Source: Candidatus Bipolaricaulis sibiricus (GTDB lineage Bacteria > Bipolaricaulota > Bipolaricaulia > Bipolaricaulales > Bipolaricaulaceae). From it: a stretch of 64,000 nt of DNA. The notes under the pieces were generated by a model. That model had not been told where the DNA came from and made no database searches. It saw only the letters and a list, made by a program, of their open reading frames with translations. The DNA lies in NCBI GenBank assembly GCA_004102645.1, contig CP034928.1, forward strand, positions 992,001-1,056,000. The letters run 5' to 3'. The position numbers and the translations under genes are program-made. This document shows, piece after piece, positions 17,492 to 25,550 of the stretch; the first letter of the stretch is position 1; each line of letters begins with the position of its first letter.

Positions 17492-18495
17492 CGCTTCCCC
17501 CCGGTCGCTGGCGGCTCATCCTGTGTGCGAGGCTTGGACTCGGGCTTGGCGATCCCCTCGCGCATCGCGGTGTCGGCCTGGATGTTCTTCATCCGGTAGT
17601 AGTCCATGATCCCGAGCTGGCCCTTGCGGAACGCCTCGGCGATCGCCCGCGGGATCTCCGCCTCGGCTTCCACCACCGCCGCGCGGCGTTCCTGAACGAG
17701 GGCGAGCATCTCCTGCTCGCGGGCGATGGCCATTGCGCGCCGCTCCTCGGCCTTGGCCCGTGCCACCTTGAGGTCGGCCTCGGCCTGGGCGGTCTGGAGC
17801 TCGGCGCCGATGTTCCGACCTACGTCGACGTCGGCGATGTCGATGGACAAGAGCTCGAACGCGGTCCCGGCGTCGAGTCCCTTCGAAAGGACCAGTTTCG
17901 AGATCGAATCGGGGTTCTCGAGCACGGCCTTGTGGGTGCTGGCCGACCCGATCGCAGACACGATACCTTCCCCAACGCGGGCGATCACGGTGGCCTCGGT
18001 GGCACCGCCAACCAGCCGCTCGATGTTTGCCCGCACGGTGATCTTCGCCACCGCAAGAAGCTCGATCCCATCCTTGGCCACGGCTGCCACCTTCGGGGTC
18101 TCGATCACCCGCGGGTTGACGCTCATCGCCACCGCGTCGTAGACGTCCCGCCCGGCGAGGTCGATCGCCGCCGCGCGCTGGAACCCCAACGCGATGCCCG
18201 CCTTGTCGGCCGAGATAAGGGCCCGCACCACACGCTCGATGTTCCCGCCTGCCAGGTAGTGGGCCTCGAGGTCCGAGGTGGTCAGCTTGATGCCCGCCTT
18301 CCACGCCGCGATCATGGGCATGATCACGCGGTGAGGATTCACCTTTCGGAGGCGCATCCCGATGAACGTGCCTGGCCCGACCGGGACCCCCGCCGCAAGG
18401 GCAGAGATCCACAATCCGACAGGGACGAAGTAGAAGAACAACCACAAGAACACAACCGCCAGACCAATGAGCACGTACACGCCGATGCCTTCCAT
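17488..18495 (-). CDS. floA: flotillin-like membrane scaffold FloA (YqfA, SPFH family)
   Basis: A 335-residue protein with one N-terminal membrane hairpin ([20 protein letters not shown]) followed by the SPFH-type domain and a long Ala/Glu-rich coiled coil (about 230-300: [39 protein letters not shown]). These match bacterial FloA/YqfA proteins, about 330 residues long, that oligomerise in detergent-resistant membrane patches. Conserved stretches include [17 protein letters not shown] and [20 protein letters not shown]. It directly follows nfeD (the nfeD stop adjoins the floA start codon), the standard operon in which NfeD and flotillin act together. Start ATG 18495 has a GGAGGGG site. Confidence 0.92.
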   Translation of the reverse strand: MEGIGVYVLIGLAVVFLWLFFYFVPVGLWISALAAGVPVGPGTFIGMRLRKVNPHRVIMPMIAAWKAGIKLTTSDLEAHYLAGGNIERVVRALISADKAGIALGFQRAAAIDLAGRDVYDAVAMSVNPRVIETPKVAAVAKDGIELLAVAKITVRANIERLVGGATEATVIARVGEGIVSAIGSASTHKAVLENPDSISKLVLSKGLDAGTAFELLSIDIADVDVGRNIGAELQTAQAEADLKVARAKAEERRAMAIAREQEMLALVQERRAAVVEAEAEIPRAIAEAFRKGQLGIMDYYRMKNIQADTAMREGIAKPESKPRTQDEPPATGGKR

Positions 18496-19836
18496 CTACC
18501 CCTCCTTGACGATCCGGACGACCTTGCGGTACCCCTCGTCCCGCACGATCACGACGGCCTCTCCCCTGGAGATGAAGCCCCCATCGGCCACGACATCCAC
18601 CCGTTCGCCATCGAACTCCGCCGCCCCCGCGGGCCGGAGATCGGTGAGCGCAGTTCCCCGCCGGCCAACCCACGGCGTCGGTCGAACCTCCTCACGGTCG
18701 CTTGCCCGCCCCAGGATCGCAGTCTGGAGGATCGTGCCCCCAAGCCGGAGGCGAGACCGGGGCAGCCGGGCGATGACCACCGCGGTCACCACCACCCCGG
18801 CGACCAGCGCCGAGGACACGACAGCGACTGCCGTTCCGGCTTGCGCGGGCTGGGTGAACGGCCCCACCATCCCCCGGTACAGGCCGAGCCCGATGAGCAG
18901 GAGGCCCACGATCCCCGCAAGCCCGAAGTCAGACGCGGTGAACACGAGGATCTCCAGCGCAATCGCGACCACACCCGCTGCCAAGAACACGATGGACTCC
19001 CAGCCCGCCAGCCCGGCCAGGTAGTGCGCCCAGAAGAACACGACCAGCGAGCCCAAGCCCACCACGCCCGCCGCCCCGAACCCCGGAGTGAGGATCTCCC
19101 ACAGGAGGCCGAGCACACCCACCATGATCAGGAGCGCTGCCACTCCAGGCAGGGTCAGGGTATCCACCGCCGCGTCCACCCAGCGGGGGGTGAACTTCTC
19201 CACCGTGGAGCCCGCCAGGCCCGCCATCGCGAGAAGCTGGGCGAGCGTGGCCACCTCACCGTCGGCGTATCCCCACTCGGCAGCCGATTTCGCCGTCAAG
19301 GTTAGCAGCTTGCCGCGTTCGATCAGGTCGGGAACCTCTACGTCTGGGTCGACCATCGCCTCGGCCACAGCCGGATCGCGTCCCCGTTCCTCCGCAGTGG
19401 CCCGGAACAGGGCGCGTACTGCCGAGACCACTTTCTCCGAAGCGATCCTCATCTCACCGCTCGCGTCGAAGTACACCGGCGTCGCTGCCCCCATCACCCC
19501 GCCCGGCGCGAAGTAGATCCGCTCGCAGGCCAGGGCCAGCAGCGCGCCCGCCGAGTACGCCTCCCGGTTCACGTACGCGACCGTGGGTAGCCGCGCCCCC
19601 AGAATGAGGTCGCGACAGGCCATCGCTGCATCAAGGTAGCCGCCGGGGGTGGCAAACTCGAACACCACCGCGGCCGCGCCGGCAGCTTCCGCGTCGAGAA
19701 GGCCTTTCCGGACAAACGAGACGGTTCCGCGCCCGATCTCACCCTCGACCCGGAGGAGCCAGACCTCCGTACCCGCTCCAGACCACCCGAGCACTGCGGC
19801 GCCCACCACCACAGCCACGACCGTCGCCATGCGCAT
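18496..19836 (-). CDS. nfeD: NfeD-family membrane protein with ClpP-class protease domain
   Basis: A 446-residue long-form NfeD. A signal/anchor helix (VVAVVVGAAVLGWSG) is followed by a ClpP/crotonase-fold serine protease region: FEFATPGGYLDAA, AYVNREAYSAGALLALACE (the Ser of YSAGA is the predicted nucleophile) and GAATPVYFD. Four or five membrane helices (about 255-375) come next, then an OB-fold NfeD domain at the C-terminus (VGRRGTALTDLRPAGAAEFD, GERVDVVADGGFISRGEAVV). Long NfeD proteins cleave or regulate flotillin-like partners. The stop adjoins the floA start, so the two are one operon. There is no Shine-Dalgarno; a TACAAT box ends exactly six bases before the ATG, predicting a leaderless mRNA. 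ATG 19830 is an alternative start. Confidence 0.9.
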   Translation of the reverse strand: MRMATVVAVVVGAAVLGWSGAGTEVWLLRVEGEIGRGTVSFVRKGLLDAEAAGAAAVVFEFATPGGYLDAAMACRDLILGARLPTVAYVNREAYSAGALLALACERIYFAPGGVMGAATPVYFDASGEMRIASEKVVSAVRALFRATAEERGRDPAVAEAMVDPDVEVPDLIERGKLLTLTAKSAAEWGYADGEVATLAQLLAMAGLAGSTVEKFTPRWVDAAVDTLTLPGVAALLIMVGVLGLLWEILTPGFGAAGVVGLGSLVVFFWAHYLAGLAGWESIVFLAAGVVAIALEILVFTASDFGLAGIVGLLLIGLGLYRGMVGPFTQPAQAGTAVAVVSSALVAGVVVTAVVIARLPRSRLRLGGTILQTAILGRASDREEVRPTPWVGRRGTALTDLRPAGAAEFDGERVDVVADGGFISRGEAVVIVRDEGYRKVVRIVKEG

Positions 19837-19842
19837 GGAGAC

Positions 19843-19848
19843 ATTGTA
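19843..19848 (-). promoter_or_regulatory. -10 box (TACAAT) of nfeD-floA
   Basis: TACAAT on the minus strand ends six bases before ATG 19836, so the A of the ATG falls at the expected +1. Confidence 0.55.
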
Positions 19849-19933
19849 GGGACTTCGGCCGCCCCCAACCACGCGACGGCTGACGGCCGCTCCGAACAGC
19901 AGAACCTCCGTGGGGTACCGGCGGGCGTCCTGG

Positions 19934-19962
19934 TTGCCCCCGGGTGGCGGTTGGTGTTCAAT
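19934..19962 (+). promoter_or_regulatory. promoter of the alpha/beta hydrolase gene
   Basis: TTGCCC (19934-19939), 17-base spacer, TTCAAT (19957-19962), ending seven bases before ATG 19970. The same TTGCCC box is found ahead of glgB and the 43265 gene. Confidence 0.5.
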
Positions 19963-19969
19963 GGGCGCG

Positions 19970-20827
19970 ATGACCGAGACGGGCGGCGAGGGACTGACCA
20001 CTGCAGACGGCCTGTCGTTGTTCGTTCGGTCCTGGCCAGGGGCGGGGCGGGGTGTGGTCGGGATCGTGCACGGTTACGGAGAGCACTCAGGTCGGTACCA
20101 CGAGTTCGCCCGGTGGCTCAACGAGCTTGGATGGTCGGTCGAGGCGTGCGATCTGCGGGGCCACGGGAGGAGTCCAGGGCGACGCGGCCACGTAGCGCGG
20201 TTCGGCGAGTACCTCCTCGACGTTGCCGCGCTGGTCCGTCGCCTGCAGGACCGCGCAGCGGGCACACCGCTGTTCCTCTTCGGCCACTCGCTGGGGGGAT
20301 TGATCGCGGTTCGCTACGTTGAGCAGGAAGCCCGCGGGCTGACGGGGCTCATCCTCAGCGCACCCTTTCTGGGAGTCGAACTCGTCATTCCTCGGTGGAA
20401 GAGGGTCGTCGCGCGCGTCGTCTCGCAGGTCTGGCCTTCCCTGTCCACTCCCAGTGGGCTGACGGGGACGACGGTCAGCCGTGACCCCGAAGTCATCGCC
20501 CACTACGAGGCCGACCCCCTCATGCACAAGCAAGCCACGGTGCGGTGGTTCACTGAGGTCATCCGGACGCAGCACGCCGCGCTGAGCGAGGCCCGACGCG
20601 TGAGCCTTCCGCTGCTCGTCCTTCACGGTGACGCGGATCCCATCGCTCGGGTCGCGGTCACTCGCCAGTTCTTCGCCGCTGTCGGATCTCCCGACCGGAC
20701 CCTCACCCTCTACGGCGGGTTCCTCCATGAAGTCCTGAACGAGATCGGTAAGGAGCGAGTGTGGGAGGACATCGCTGCCTGGCTTGATGCGCATGCCCGG
20801 ACCGACGACCCAGCGTCCGTCACGTGA
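19970..20827 (+). CDS. alpha/beta hydrolase (lysophospholipase/monoacylglycerol lipase-like)
   Basis: A 285-residue serine hydrolase. VGIVHGYGEHSGRY (about 27-40) is the oxyanion HG motif characteristic of monoacylglycerol lipases. CDLRGHGRSPG follows. GHSLGG (about 103-108) holds the nucleophilic Ser, HGDADPIA the Asp and GGFLHEVLNE the His, so the triad is complete. The family hydrolyses monoacylglycerols or lysophospholipids. No signal peptide is present. ATG 19970 fits a leaderless mRNA from the TTGCCC/TTCAAT promoter; ATG 19961 in the same frame is possible. Confidence 0.85.
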   Translation: MTETGGEGLTTADGLSLFVRSWPGAGRGVVGIVHGYGEHSGRYHEFARWLNELGWSVEACDLRGHGRSPGRRGHVARFGEYLLDVAALVRRLQDRAAGTPLFLFGHSLGGLIAVRYVEQEARGLTGLILSAPFLGVELVIPRWKRVVARVVSQVWPSLSTPSGLTGTTVSRDPEVIAHYEADPLMHKQATVRWFTEVIRTQHAALSEARRVSLPLLVLHGDADPIARVAVTRQFFAAVGSPDRTLTLYGGFLHEVLNEIGKERVWEDIAAWLDAHARTDDPASVT

Positions 20828-20893
20828 ACGGCGGGGAGCACGGCCGCGGGGGGACCGCCCTCAGGATGGACAGAGCAACACGAAGGAGGAAGA

Positions 20894-21265
20894 GTGCTGA
20901 AGAAAATCAACATCCAGACGATGCAGCGTGAGGAGGCGCGCGACCTGACGGCCGAGATCCAACACGCGGTGGCCGAGTCGGGGATCCGCGAGGGGTTCGT
21001 GATCATCTACGTCCCCCACGACGCGGCGGCGATCAGCATCCATCGCACGCTCGCGGACGTGGACGCTCCCAAGCTCGACCGCATTTTGGAGGCTGTGAAC
21101 CCAGACCACGAGACGCCGGAGTACACGAAGGCCGCGTTTGTGGCACCGACGGAGGTGGGGGTGGTCGAGGACGGCCAGATGGTGCTCGGTGACGACCAGC
21201 GCGTGTACTTCTACGAGTTCGACGGCCCCCAGAAGCGGTCCGTGTACGTGTACGTGGGACGGTAG
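20894..21265 (+). CDS. YjbQ/UPF0047 family protein (divergent)
   Basis: A 123-residue compact beta-rich protein. REGFVIIYVPHDAAAISIH and VLGDDQRVYFYEFDGPQKRS match the start and end of the YjbQ family, whose members show weak thiamin-phosphate synthase activity and form trimers. The usual PHTTAG is changed to PHDAAA, and the HxEGNxxAHLKAS motif that supplies active-site histidines is replaced by ETPEYTKAAFVAP, so the known residues are missing and activity is doubtful. Start GTG 20894 has AAGGAGGA just upstream. The ABC genes follow closely, possibly in one transcript. Confidence 0.7.
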   Translation: MLKKINIQTMQREEARDLTAEIQHAVAESGIREGFVIIYVPHDAAAISIHRTLADVDAPKLDRILEAVNPDHETPEYTKAAFVAPTEVGVVEDGQMVLGDDQRVYFYEFDGPQKRSVYVYVGR

Positions 21266-21325
21266 GCGGTGACCCAGCCCGGCATTGAACCGTCCCCCCG
21301 GGCAACGGGCACTCACCGGCGAACC

Positions 21326-22264
21326 ATGGACGCCGTCGTGGTGAGTGAACTCGTGAAGGACTACCGAACCCGGAAGGGCTCGGTGCGCGCCCTATCGGGC
21401 ATCTCGTTCCAGGTGCGGGAAGGGGAGATCGTCGGACTGCTGGGAGCCAACGGGGCCGGTAAGACCACGGCAATCAAGGTGCTGTCCGGTCTCCTGCACG
21501 CCACATCCGGCCGGGCCGAGGTGTTCGGGGTCCCCTCGTCGCGGCCCGAGGTCGCACGGTACGTGGCGGCCCTCCTGGAGGGGTCGCGCAACGTGTACTG
21601 GCGGCTGTCGGTCGAGGAGAACCTGCGGTTCTTCGCCGGGCTGCAGGGCGTGCCGCCGCGCGAGGCCCGGCGCCGGAGCGCCGACCTCGTGGCCCGATTC
21701 GGCCTGGGCGACAAGCGGCGGACGACGGCCAACCTCCTCTCCCAGGGGATGAAGCAGAAGCTGGCCCTGGCCTGTGCGCTCGTGAAGGGGACGCCGCTCC
21801 TGCTTCTCGACGAACCCACCCTCGGCCTGGACGTGGAGACGAGTCACGAGCTTCGGGGAATGATCCGCGAGCTGGTGGTGAGCGAAGGCAAGACGGTCCT
21901 TCTCTCCTCCCATGACATGGGGGTCGTCGAGGACACCTGCGCCCGAGTGGTCATCCTCTCCCGGGGAAGGATCGTGGCCGACGATCTAGTCCCCAATCTC
22001 CTGGCCCTGTTCCAGACCCGGGCGTACCGGGTGAGCCTGCGGGACGGGCTGCCCGCGCAGGCACGCGCACAGCTTGCTGCACGGCTTCCCACCTTGCGGC
22101 CCCTGGAGGCGGAGCGGGCGCTCGAGGTGGAGCTCTCGCCGGATCAGGATGTCTACGTCCTTATGGACGCCCTGCGGGAGGCCGGCGTCGCGGTGGAGGG
22201 CGTGAGCCGCGCTGAACCCGACCTCGAGGACGTGTTTCTGCGCATCGTGCGGGGCGAACGATGA
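21326..22264 (+). CDS. ABC-2 type transporter, ATP-binding subunit
   Basis: A 312-residue ATPase with Walker A GANGAGKTTA, Q-loop region, signature LSQGMKQKL, Walker B LLLLDEPTLG and H-loop SSHDMG. The C-terminal 80 residues are the extra domain seen in ABC-2 exporters (drug, lipid or polysaccharide type). It overlaps the permease gene by four bases (ATGA), so the two are coupled. I chose ATG 21326, which starts just before the conserved region; GTG 21269, four bases after the YjbQ stop, would add 19 residues and is an alternative. Substrate unknown. Confidence 0.88.
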   Translation: MDAVVVSELVKDYRTRKGSVRALSGISFQVREGEIVGLLGANGAGKTTAIKVLSGLLHATSGRAEVFGVPSSRPEVARYVAALLEGSRNVYWRLSVEENLRFFAGLQGVPPREARRRSADLVARFGLGDKRRTTANLLSQGMKQKLALACALVKGTPLLLLDEPTLGLDVETSHELRGMIRELVVSEGKTVLLSSHDMGVVEDTCARVVILSRGRIVADDLVPNLLALFQTRAYRVSLRDGLPAQARAQLAARLPTLRPLEAERALEVELSPDQDVYVLMDALREAGVAVEGVSRAEPDLEDVFLRIVRGER

Positions 22265-23037
22265 GGTACCTCTGGACCTTCCGGGCAGTGCTGGTGCGGT
22301 TTCTGATCGAACTCAAGCGCTACCCTCTGAACACGCTGTCGAGCCTGGCCACGCTGTACATCGTGTTCCTGATCCTGTTCACTGGGGCTCGCTACGCCCA
22401 GGGGCTGGGGGTGAACCTGTTCGGGGAGGGCCTCGAGGGGCTGGTCGTGGGCTACCTGGTGTGGACGTTCGCGATCATCGCCTACTCCGACCTCTCCTGG
22501 GAGCTGATGCGGGAGGCCCAGCAGGGAACGCTCGAGCAGCTCTACATGTGCCCGCTCGGGTTCCGATTCGTGAGCACCTCGTGGATCGTCGCGTCGTTCG
22601 TGGTGAGCCTGGCCTGGATAGCAGCGCTCCTGGGGTTGATGATGGTGACAACGGGCCAGTTCCTTCTCCTCCCCCTGGGAAGCCTCGTTCCCCTCCTTCT
22701 GCTCACGGTGACGCCGGTGTACGGGATCGGCTTCATGATGGCCGGGCTCGCACTCGTCTACAAGCGGATCCAGGCGTTCTTCCAGATCCTTCAGTTCGTG
22801 TTCGTGGCCTTGGTCGCCTTTCCCGCGGACACCCTGTGGGCAAAGGCGCTCCCGCTCTCGCTCGGCACTCGGCTCCTCGGGCGTGTAATGGTGGACGGCG
22901 ACACCCTCGCCACGTTGCCCCTGACGGATGTACTCGTCCTTGTGGCCACGGCGGTGTTCTACCTCGTCCTCGGCATCGGGGTGTTCCGGCTGTTCGAGGG
23001 GGTCGCCAAGGATCGGGGGCTCCTGGCCCACTACTGA
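22261..23037 (+). CDS. ABC-2 type transporter, permease subunit
   Basis: A 258-residue integral membrane protein with six predicted helices, the first preceded by an amphipathic basic segment (VRFLIELKRYPLNTLSSLAT). This is the ABC2_membrane layout. The ATG overlaps the stop of the ATPase gene, and the pair would assemble as a 2+2 exporter. The gene ends 52 bases before the tRNA-Asn gene. The substrate cannot be inferred. Confidence 0.85.
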   Translation: MRYLWTFRAVLVRFLIELKRYPLNTLSSLATLYIVFLILFTGARYAQGLGVNLFGEGLEGLVVGYLVWTFAIIAYSDLSWELMREAQQGTLEQLYMCPLGFRFVSTSWIVASFVVSLAWIAALLGLMMVTTGQFLLLPLGSLVPLLLLTVTPVYGIGFMMAGLALVYKRIQAFFQILQFVFVALVAFPADTLWAKALPLSLGTRLLGRVMVDGDTLATLPLTDVLVLVATAVFYLVLGIGVFRLFEGVAKDRGLLAHY

Positions 23038-23089
23038 GGCACCTTGGGACTTGGCACACGCAGTCTGAGGCAGTACCATCACGGCGTAC

Positions 23090-23423
23090 TCCCCGGTAGC
23101 TCAGTTGGCAGAGCAGCCGGCTGTAGGGACTGCAGCTTCTGCGGGAAACCGCAGTCGAAACACCGGGTGAATTCAGGGAAGCCTGCTCCAGTCGGCGGAA
23201 CGCCGATCGGAACGGTAACCCTGAGCGAAGCCTGCCGAAAGGGCAACGCGTAGGCAGGAACGTGCAGAGACTAGAGGCTGAGGAGCCCTTACCGATAACG
23301 CCTCACAAGCGCCCGGCGCCCTACCCTGGAAACAGGCGGGCGATGAGATAGTCCAAGCCCGGCAGAAACGTCGGGGCACTTGTAACCGGCGGGCCGGAGG
23401 TTCGAGTCCTCCCCGGGGAGCCA
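23090..23423 (+). tRNA. tRNA-Asn(GUU) interrupted by a group I intron
   Basis: The 5' exon is 23090-23124 and the 3' exon 23383-23423, giving a 76-nt tRNA with encoded CCA. Acceptor TCCCCGG pairs with CCGGGGA. The D stem is GCTC/GAGC, the anticodon stem GCCGG/CCGGC, and the T arm GGAGG-TTCGAGT-CCTCC. The spliced anticodon loop is CUGUUAA with GUU anticodon and G73, both as in bacterial tRNA-Asn. A loop reading tRNA-Tyr (CUGUAAA) or tRNA-Thr (CUUGUAA) can be drawn with other splice points, but only the Asn reading gives a 5' exon ending in U and an intron ending in G, as group I splicing requires. Confidence 0.88.
23125..23382 (+). ncRNA. self-splicing group I intron in the anticodon loop of tRNA-Asn
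   Basis: A 258-nt intron with no ORF. P1: exon GCUGU (23120-23124) pairs with guide GCAGC (23132-23136), placing a U-G wobble exactly at the splice site. P2 is CTGCGG-GAAA-CCGCAG (23139-23154). P4 is TCAGGG (23173-23178) with CCCTGA (23219-23224). The R-type core GTGCAGAGACTAGAG covers 23262-23276. P7 is GACTA (23269-23273) with TAGTC (23349-23353) in the S-type element GAGATAGTCC. The terminal base before the 3' exon is the conserved G. The short, ORF-less form resembles subgroup IC3 introns of cyanobacterial tRNA-Leu. It interrupts between anticodon positions 35 and 36. Confidence 0.88.
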
Positions 23424-23503
23424 CGCCAACGCTCTGAACTGCTGCGCAGGCCGCTCCGGCCTTCGCCGGTACCCGCTTCGAGCTGTGATGCTCCAACTCC
23501 TGC

Positions 23504-23509
23504 TACACT
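23504..23509 (+). promoter_or_regulatory. extended -10 (TGCTACACT) of the helicase gene
   Basis: TG-C-TACACT ends six bases before GTG 23516, so the G of the start codon is at the expected +1: predicted leaderless. Confidence 0.5.
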
Positions 23510-23515
23510 CTGGCC

Positions 23516-25549
23516 GTGGCCCAACCTGATCTGCGCTGGCTCGATGATCTCAATCCCGCTCAGCGGGAGGCCGTTGCCCACGGCGATGGCCCGCTCCTCG
23601 TCATCGCTGGCGCAGGCACGGGCAAGACCCGCACCCTTGCCTACCGTGTGGCGTACCTCATCGCCCAGGGTGTCCCCCCCGATCGGCTGCTCCTCCTCAC
23701 CTTCACCCGCCGCGCTGCCGAGGAGATGCTGTCCCGGGCAGCAGGGGTCGTGCGTCACCTCGGCCCGATTCGAGAGCGGGTCTGGGGGGGAACGTTCCAC
23801 GCTACCGCGAACCGTCTCCTCCGCATCCATGCCGCCCGGGCTGGCCTGAGCCCGGAATTCACCGTGCTCGACCAGGGCGATGCCGAGAACCTGATCGGTC
23901 TCCTGCGTCACGATCTTGGCCTCGCCCCGCGTGACAGACGATTCCCCCGCAGGTCGACCTGTCTCGCCATCTACTCGCGCACTGTGAACGGCGCGGAGTC
24001 CCTCCCCGAGGTCCTCGCGCAGCACTTCCCGTGGGTCGCGGGGTGGGAGAACGAGCTCAAGACCCTGTTCCGATCGTATGTCGAGAGGAAGCAGAAGCTC
24101 AACGTGCTCGACTTCGACGACCTCCTCCTCTACTGGAACGAGATCCTGTCCGACCCCAGCGTCGCCCGGGAGCTTTCTGGCCAGTTCGAGCATGTCCTCG
24201 TCGACGAGTATCAGGACACGAACCGCGTCCAAGCGCAGATCCTGCGCGGGATGCGGACCGGTAACGACAACGTGACTGTGGTGGGGGACGATGCACAGAG
24301 CATCTACCGGTTCCGCGCGGCGACGGTGCGGAACATCCTTGACTTCCCGAAGGAGTTCCCCGGCACGCGCATCGTGACCCTTGAGGAGAACTACCGGTCC
24401 ACGATGCCGGTGCTCGCGACGGCGAACGCGGTCATCGCCCAGGCGCGGGAGCGGTACACGAAGAACCTCTGGTCCAGCCGCACCACCGGCCCGAGGCCGC
24501 TTCTCGTCACCTGTCCAGACGAGGCGAGCCAGGACGCCTATGTGATCGAACGGGTGCTTGCCCTGTACGAACAGGGAATCCCTCTGCGGAAACAGGCGGT
24601 CCTGTTCCGCGCTGCCCACCACTCGGCGTCCCTCGAGGTCGAGCTGTCGCGGCGGGAGATCCCGTTTCACAAGTTCGGAGGCTTGCGGTTCTTGGAGGCC
24701 GCGCATGTCAAAGATGCGCTCGCGTTCTTGCGGGTCGCGGAGAACCCGCGGGACGAACTGGCCTGGTTCCGCATCCTGCAGCTCTTCGACGGCGTGGGCC
24801 CGGCAAACATTGCCCGAGCGCTCGCGCACGTGGCCCACGAGCACCACGACCCGCGGTCGATCGCCTCGTTTGCGGGACCCTCCGGGTCCCGTGATGACCT
24901 GGTCCGACTTGGGCGCCTGTTCACGGAGCTGGGCAGCGGCCTCCCCGTCCCCGCCCAGGTGGAGCGAGTACGACGGTTCTACGAACCGTACGTCGAGAAG
25001 CTCTACGACTACCCCCAGGCGCGGGTTCGAGATCTGGAAAGCCTCGAGCAGATCGCGTCAGCGTATCGGTCGCGGCGGAGCTTCCTCGCCGACCTGCAGC
25101 TCGACCCACCGAGCTCGACGAGCGACCTCGCTGGCCCGCCCCACAAGGACGACGACTGGCTTGTCCTCTCGACGATCCATTCCGCCAAAGGGGGCGAGTG
25201 GGACGCGGTGTACCTGATCCACGCTGCGGATGGGTTCCTCCCTTCAGATCTCGCCACTGGATCCCAGGACGAAATCGAGGAGGAGCTGCGCCTCACGTAC
25301 GTCGCCCTGACCCGGGCCAAGACGCACCTCACCGTGATCTGGCCGCTGCGCTACCACTACCGGCGTCGAGAGCTTGCCGACGGCCACGGGTTCGCCCAGC
25401 TGTGCCGGTTCTTCACCGAGGAGGTCCGGGGGACGATGGAGCGGGTCACCGCCGGGGCCGCCCCTCTTCCGGGAGGGCAGCCGGGGAGCGGAGCCGGGCG
25501 GGAGCCGCGACTGGATGTGGCCCGCGCCGTCCGCGCGCGGTGGGAGTAG
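23516..25549 (+). CDS. UvrD/PcrA-like superfamily 1A DNA helicase
   Basis: A 677-residue 3'-5' helicase. LNPAQREAV is the Q motif, GAGTGKT (about 32-38) is motif I, LTFTRRAAEEM motif Ia, VDEYQDTN motif II, VVGDDAQSIYRFRAA motif III, LEENYRS motif IV, VLSTIHSAKGGEWDAVYL motif V and EEELRLTYVALTRAK motif VI. All are intact. At 677 residues it is a little shorter than UvrD/PcrA (720) and lacks a clear C-terminal RNA-polymerase-binding extension. Roles would be nucleotide-excision or replication-fork repair. It is convergent with dinB, one base separating the stops. The GTG start has no Shine-Dalgarno but a -10 box six bases upstream. Confidence 0.92.
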   Translation: MAQPDLRWLDDLNPAQREAVAHGDGPLLVIAGAGTGKTRTLAYRVAYLIAQGVPPDRLLLLTFTRRAAEEMLSRAAGVVRHLGPIRERVWGGTFHATANRLLRIHAARAGLSPEFTVLDQGDAENLIGLLRHDLGLAPRDRRFPRRSTCLAIYSRTVNGAESLPEVLAQHFPWVAGWENELKTLFRSYVERKQKLNVLDFDDLLLYWNEILSDPSVARELSGQFEHVLVDEYQDTNRVQAQILRGMRTGNDNVTVVGDDAQSIYRFRAATVRNILDFPKEFPGTRIVTLEENYRSTMPVLATANAVIAQARERYTKNLWSSRTTGPRPLLVTCPDEASQDAYVIERVLALYEQGIPLRKQAVLFRAAHHSASLEVELSRREIPFHKFGGLRFLEAAHVKDALAFLRVAENPRDELAWFRILQLFDGVGPANIARALAHVAHEHHDPRSIASFAGPSGSRDDLVRLGRLFTELGSGLPVPAQVERVRRFYEPYVEKLYDYPQARVRDLESLEQIASAYRSRRSFLADLQLDPPSSTSDLAGPPHKDDDWLVLSTIHSAKGGEWDAVYLIHAADGFLPSDLATGSQDEIEEELRLTYVALTRAKTHLTVIWPLRYHYRRRELADGHGFAQLCRFFTEEVRGTMERVTAGAAPLPGGQPGSGAGREPRLDVARAVRARWE

Positions 25550-25550
25550 C

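Noticed and set aside
17932-19305. 457-codon plus-strand ORF
   Set aside because: Antisense to floA and nfeD, with a highly polar, repeat-like translation.
23090-23423. tRNA-Tyr(GUA) or tRNA-Thr(UGU) reading of the interrupted tRNA
   Set aside because: Both loops can be drawn, but they need splice points that violate the group I rule (U at the end of the 5' exon, G at the end of the intron) and lose the P1 U-G pair. The Asn reading satisfies all and gives the canonical CUGUUAA loop.
23321-24847. 508-codon minus-strand ORF
   Set aside because: Antisense to the helicase gene and running into the tRNA intron; no family features.
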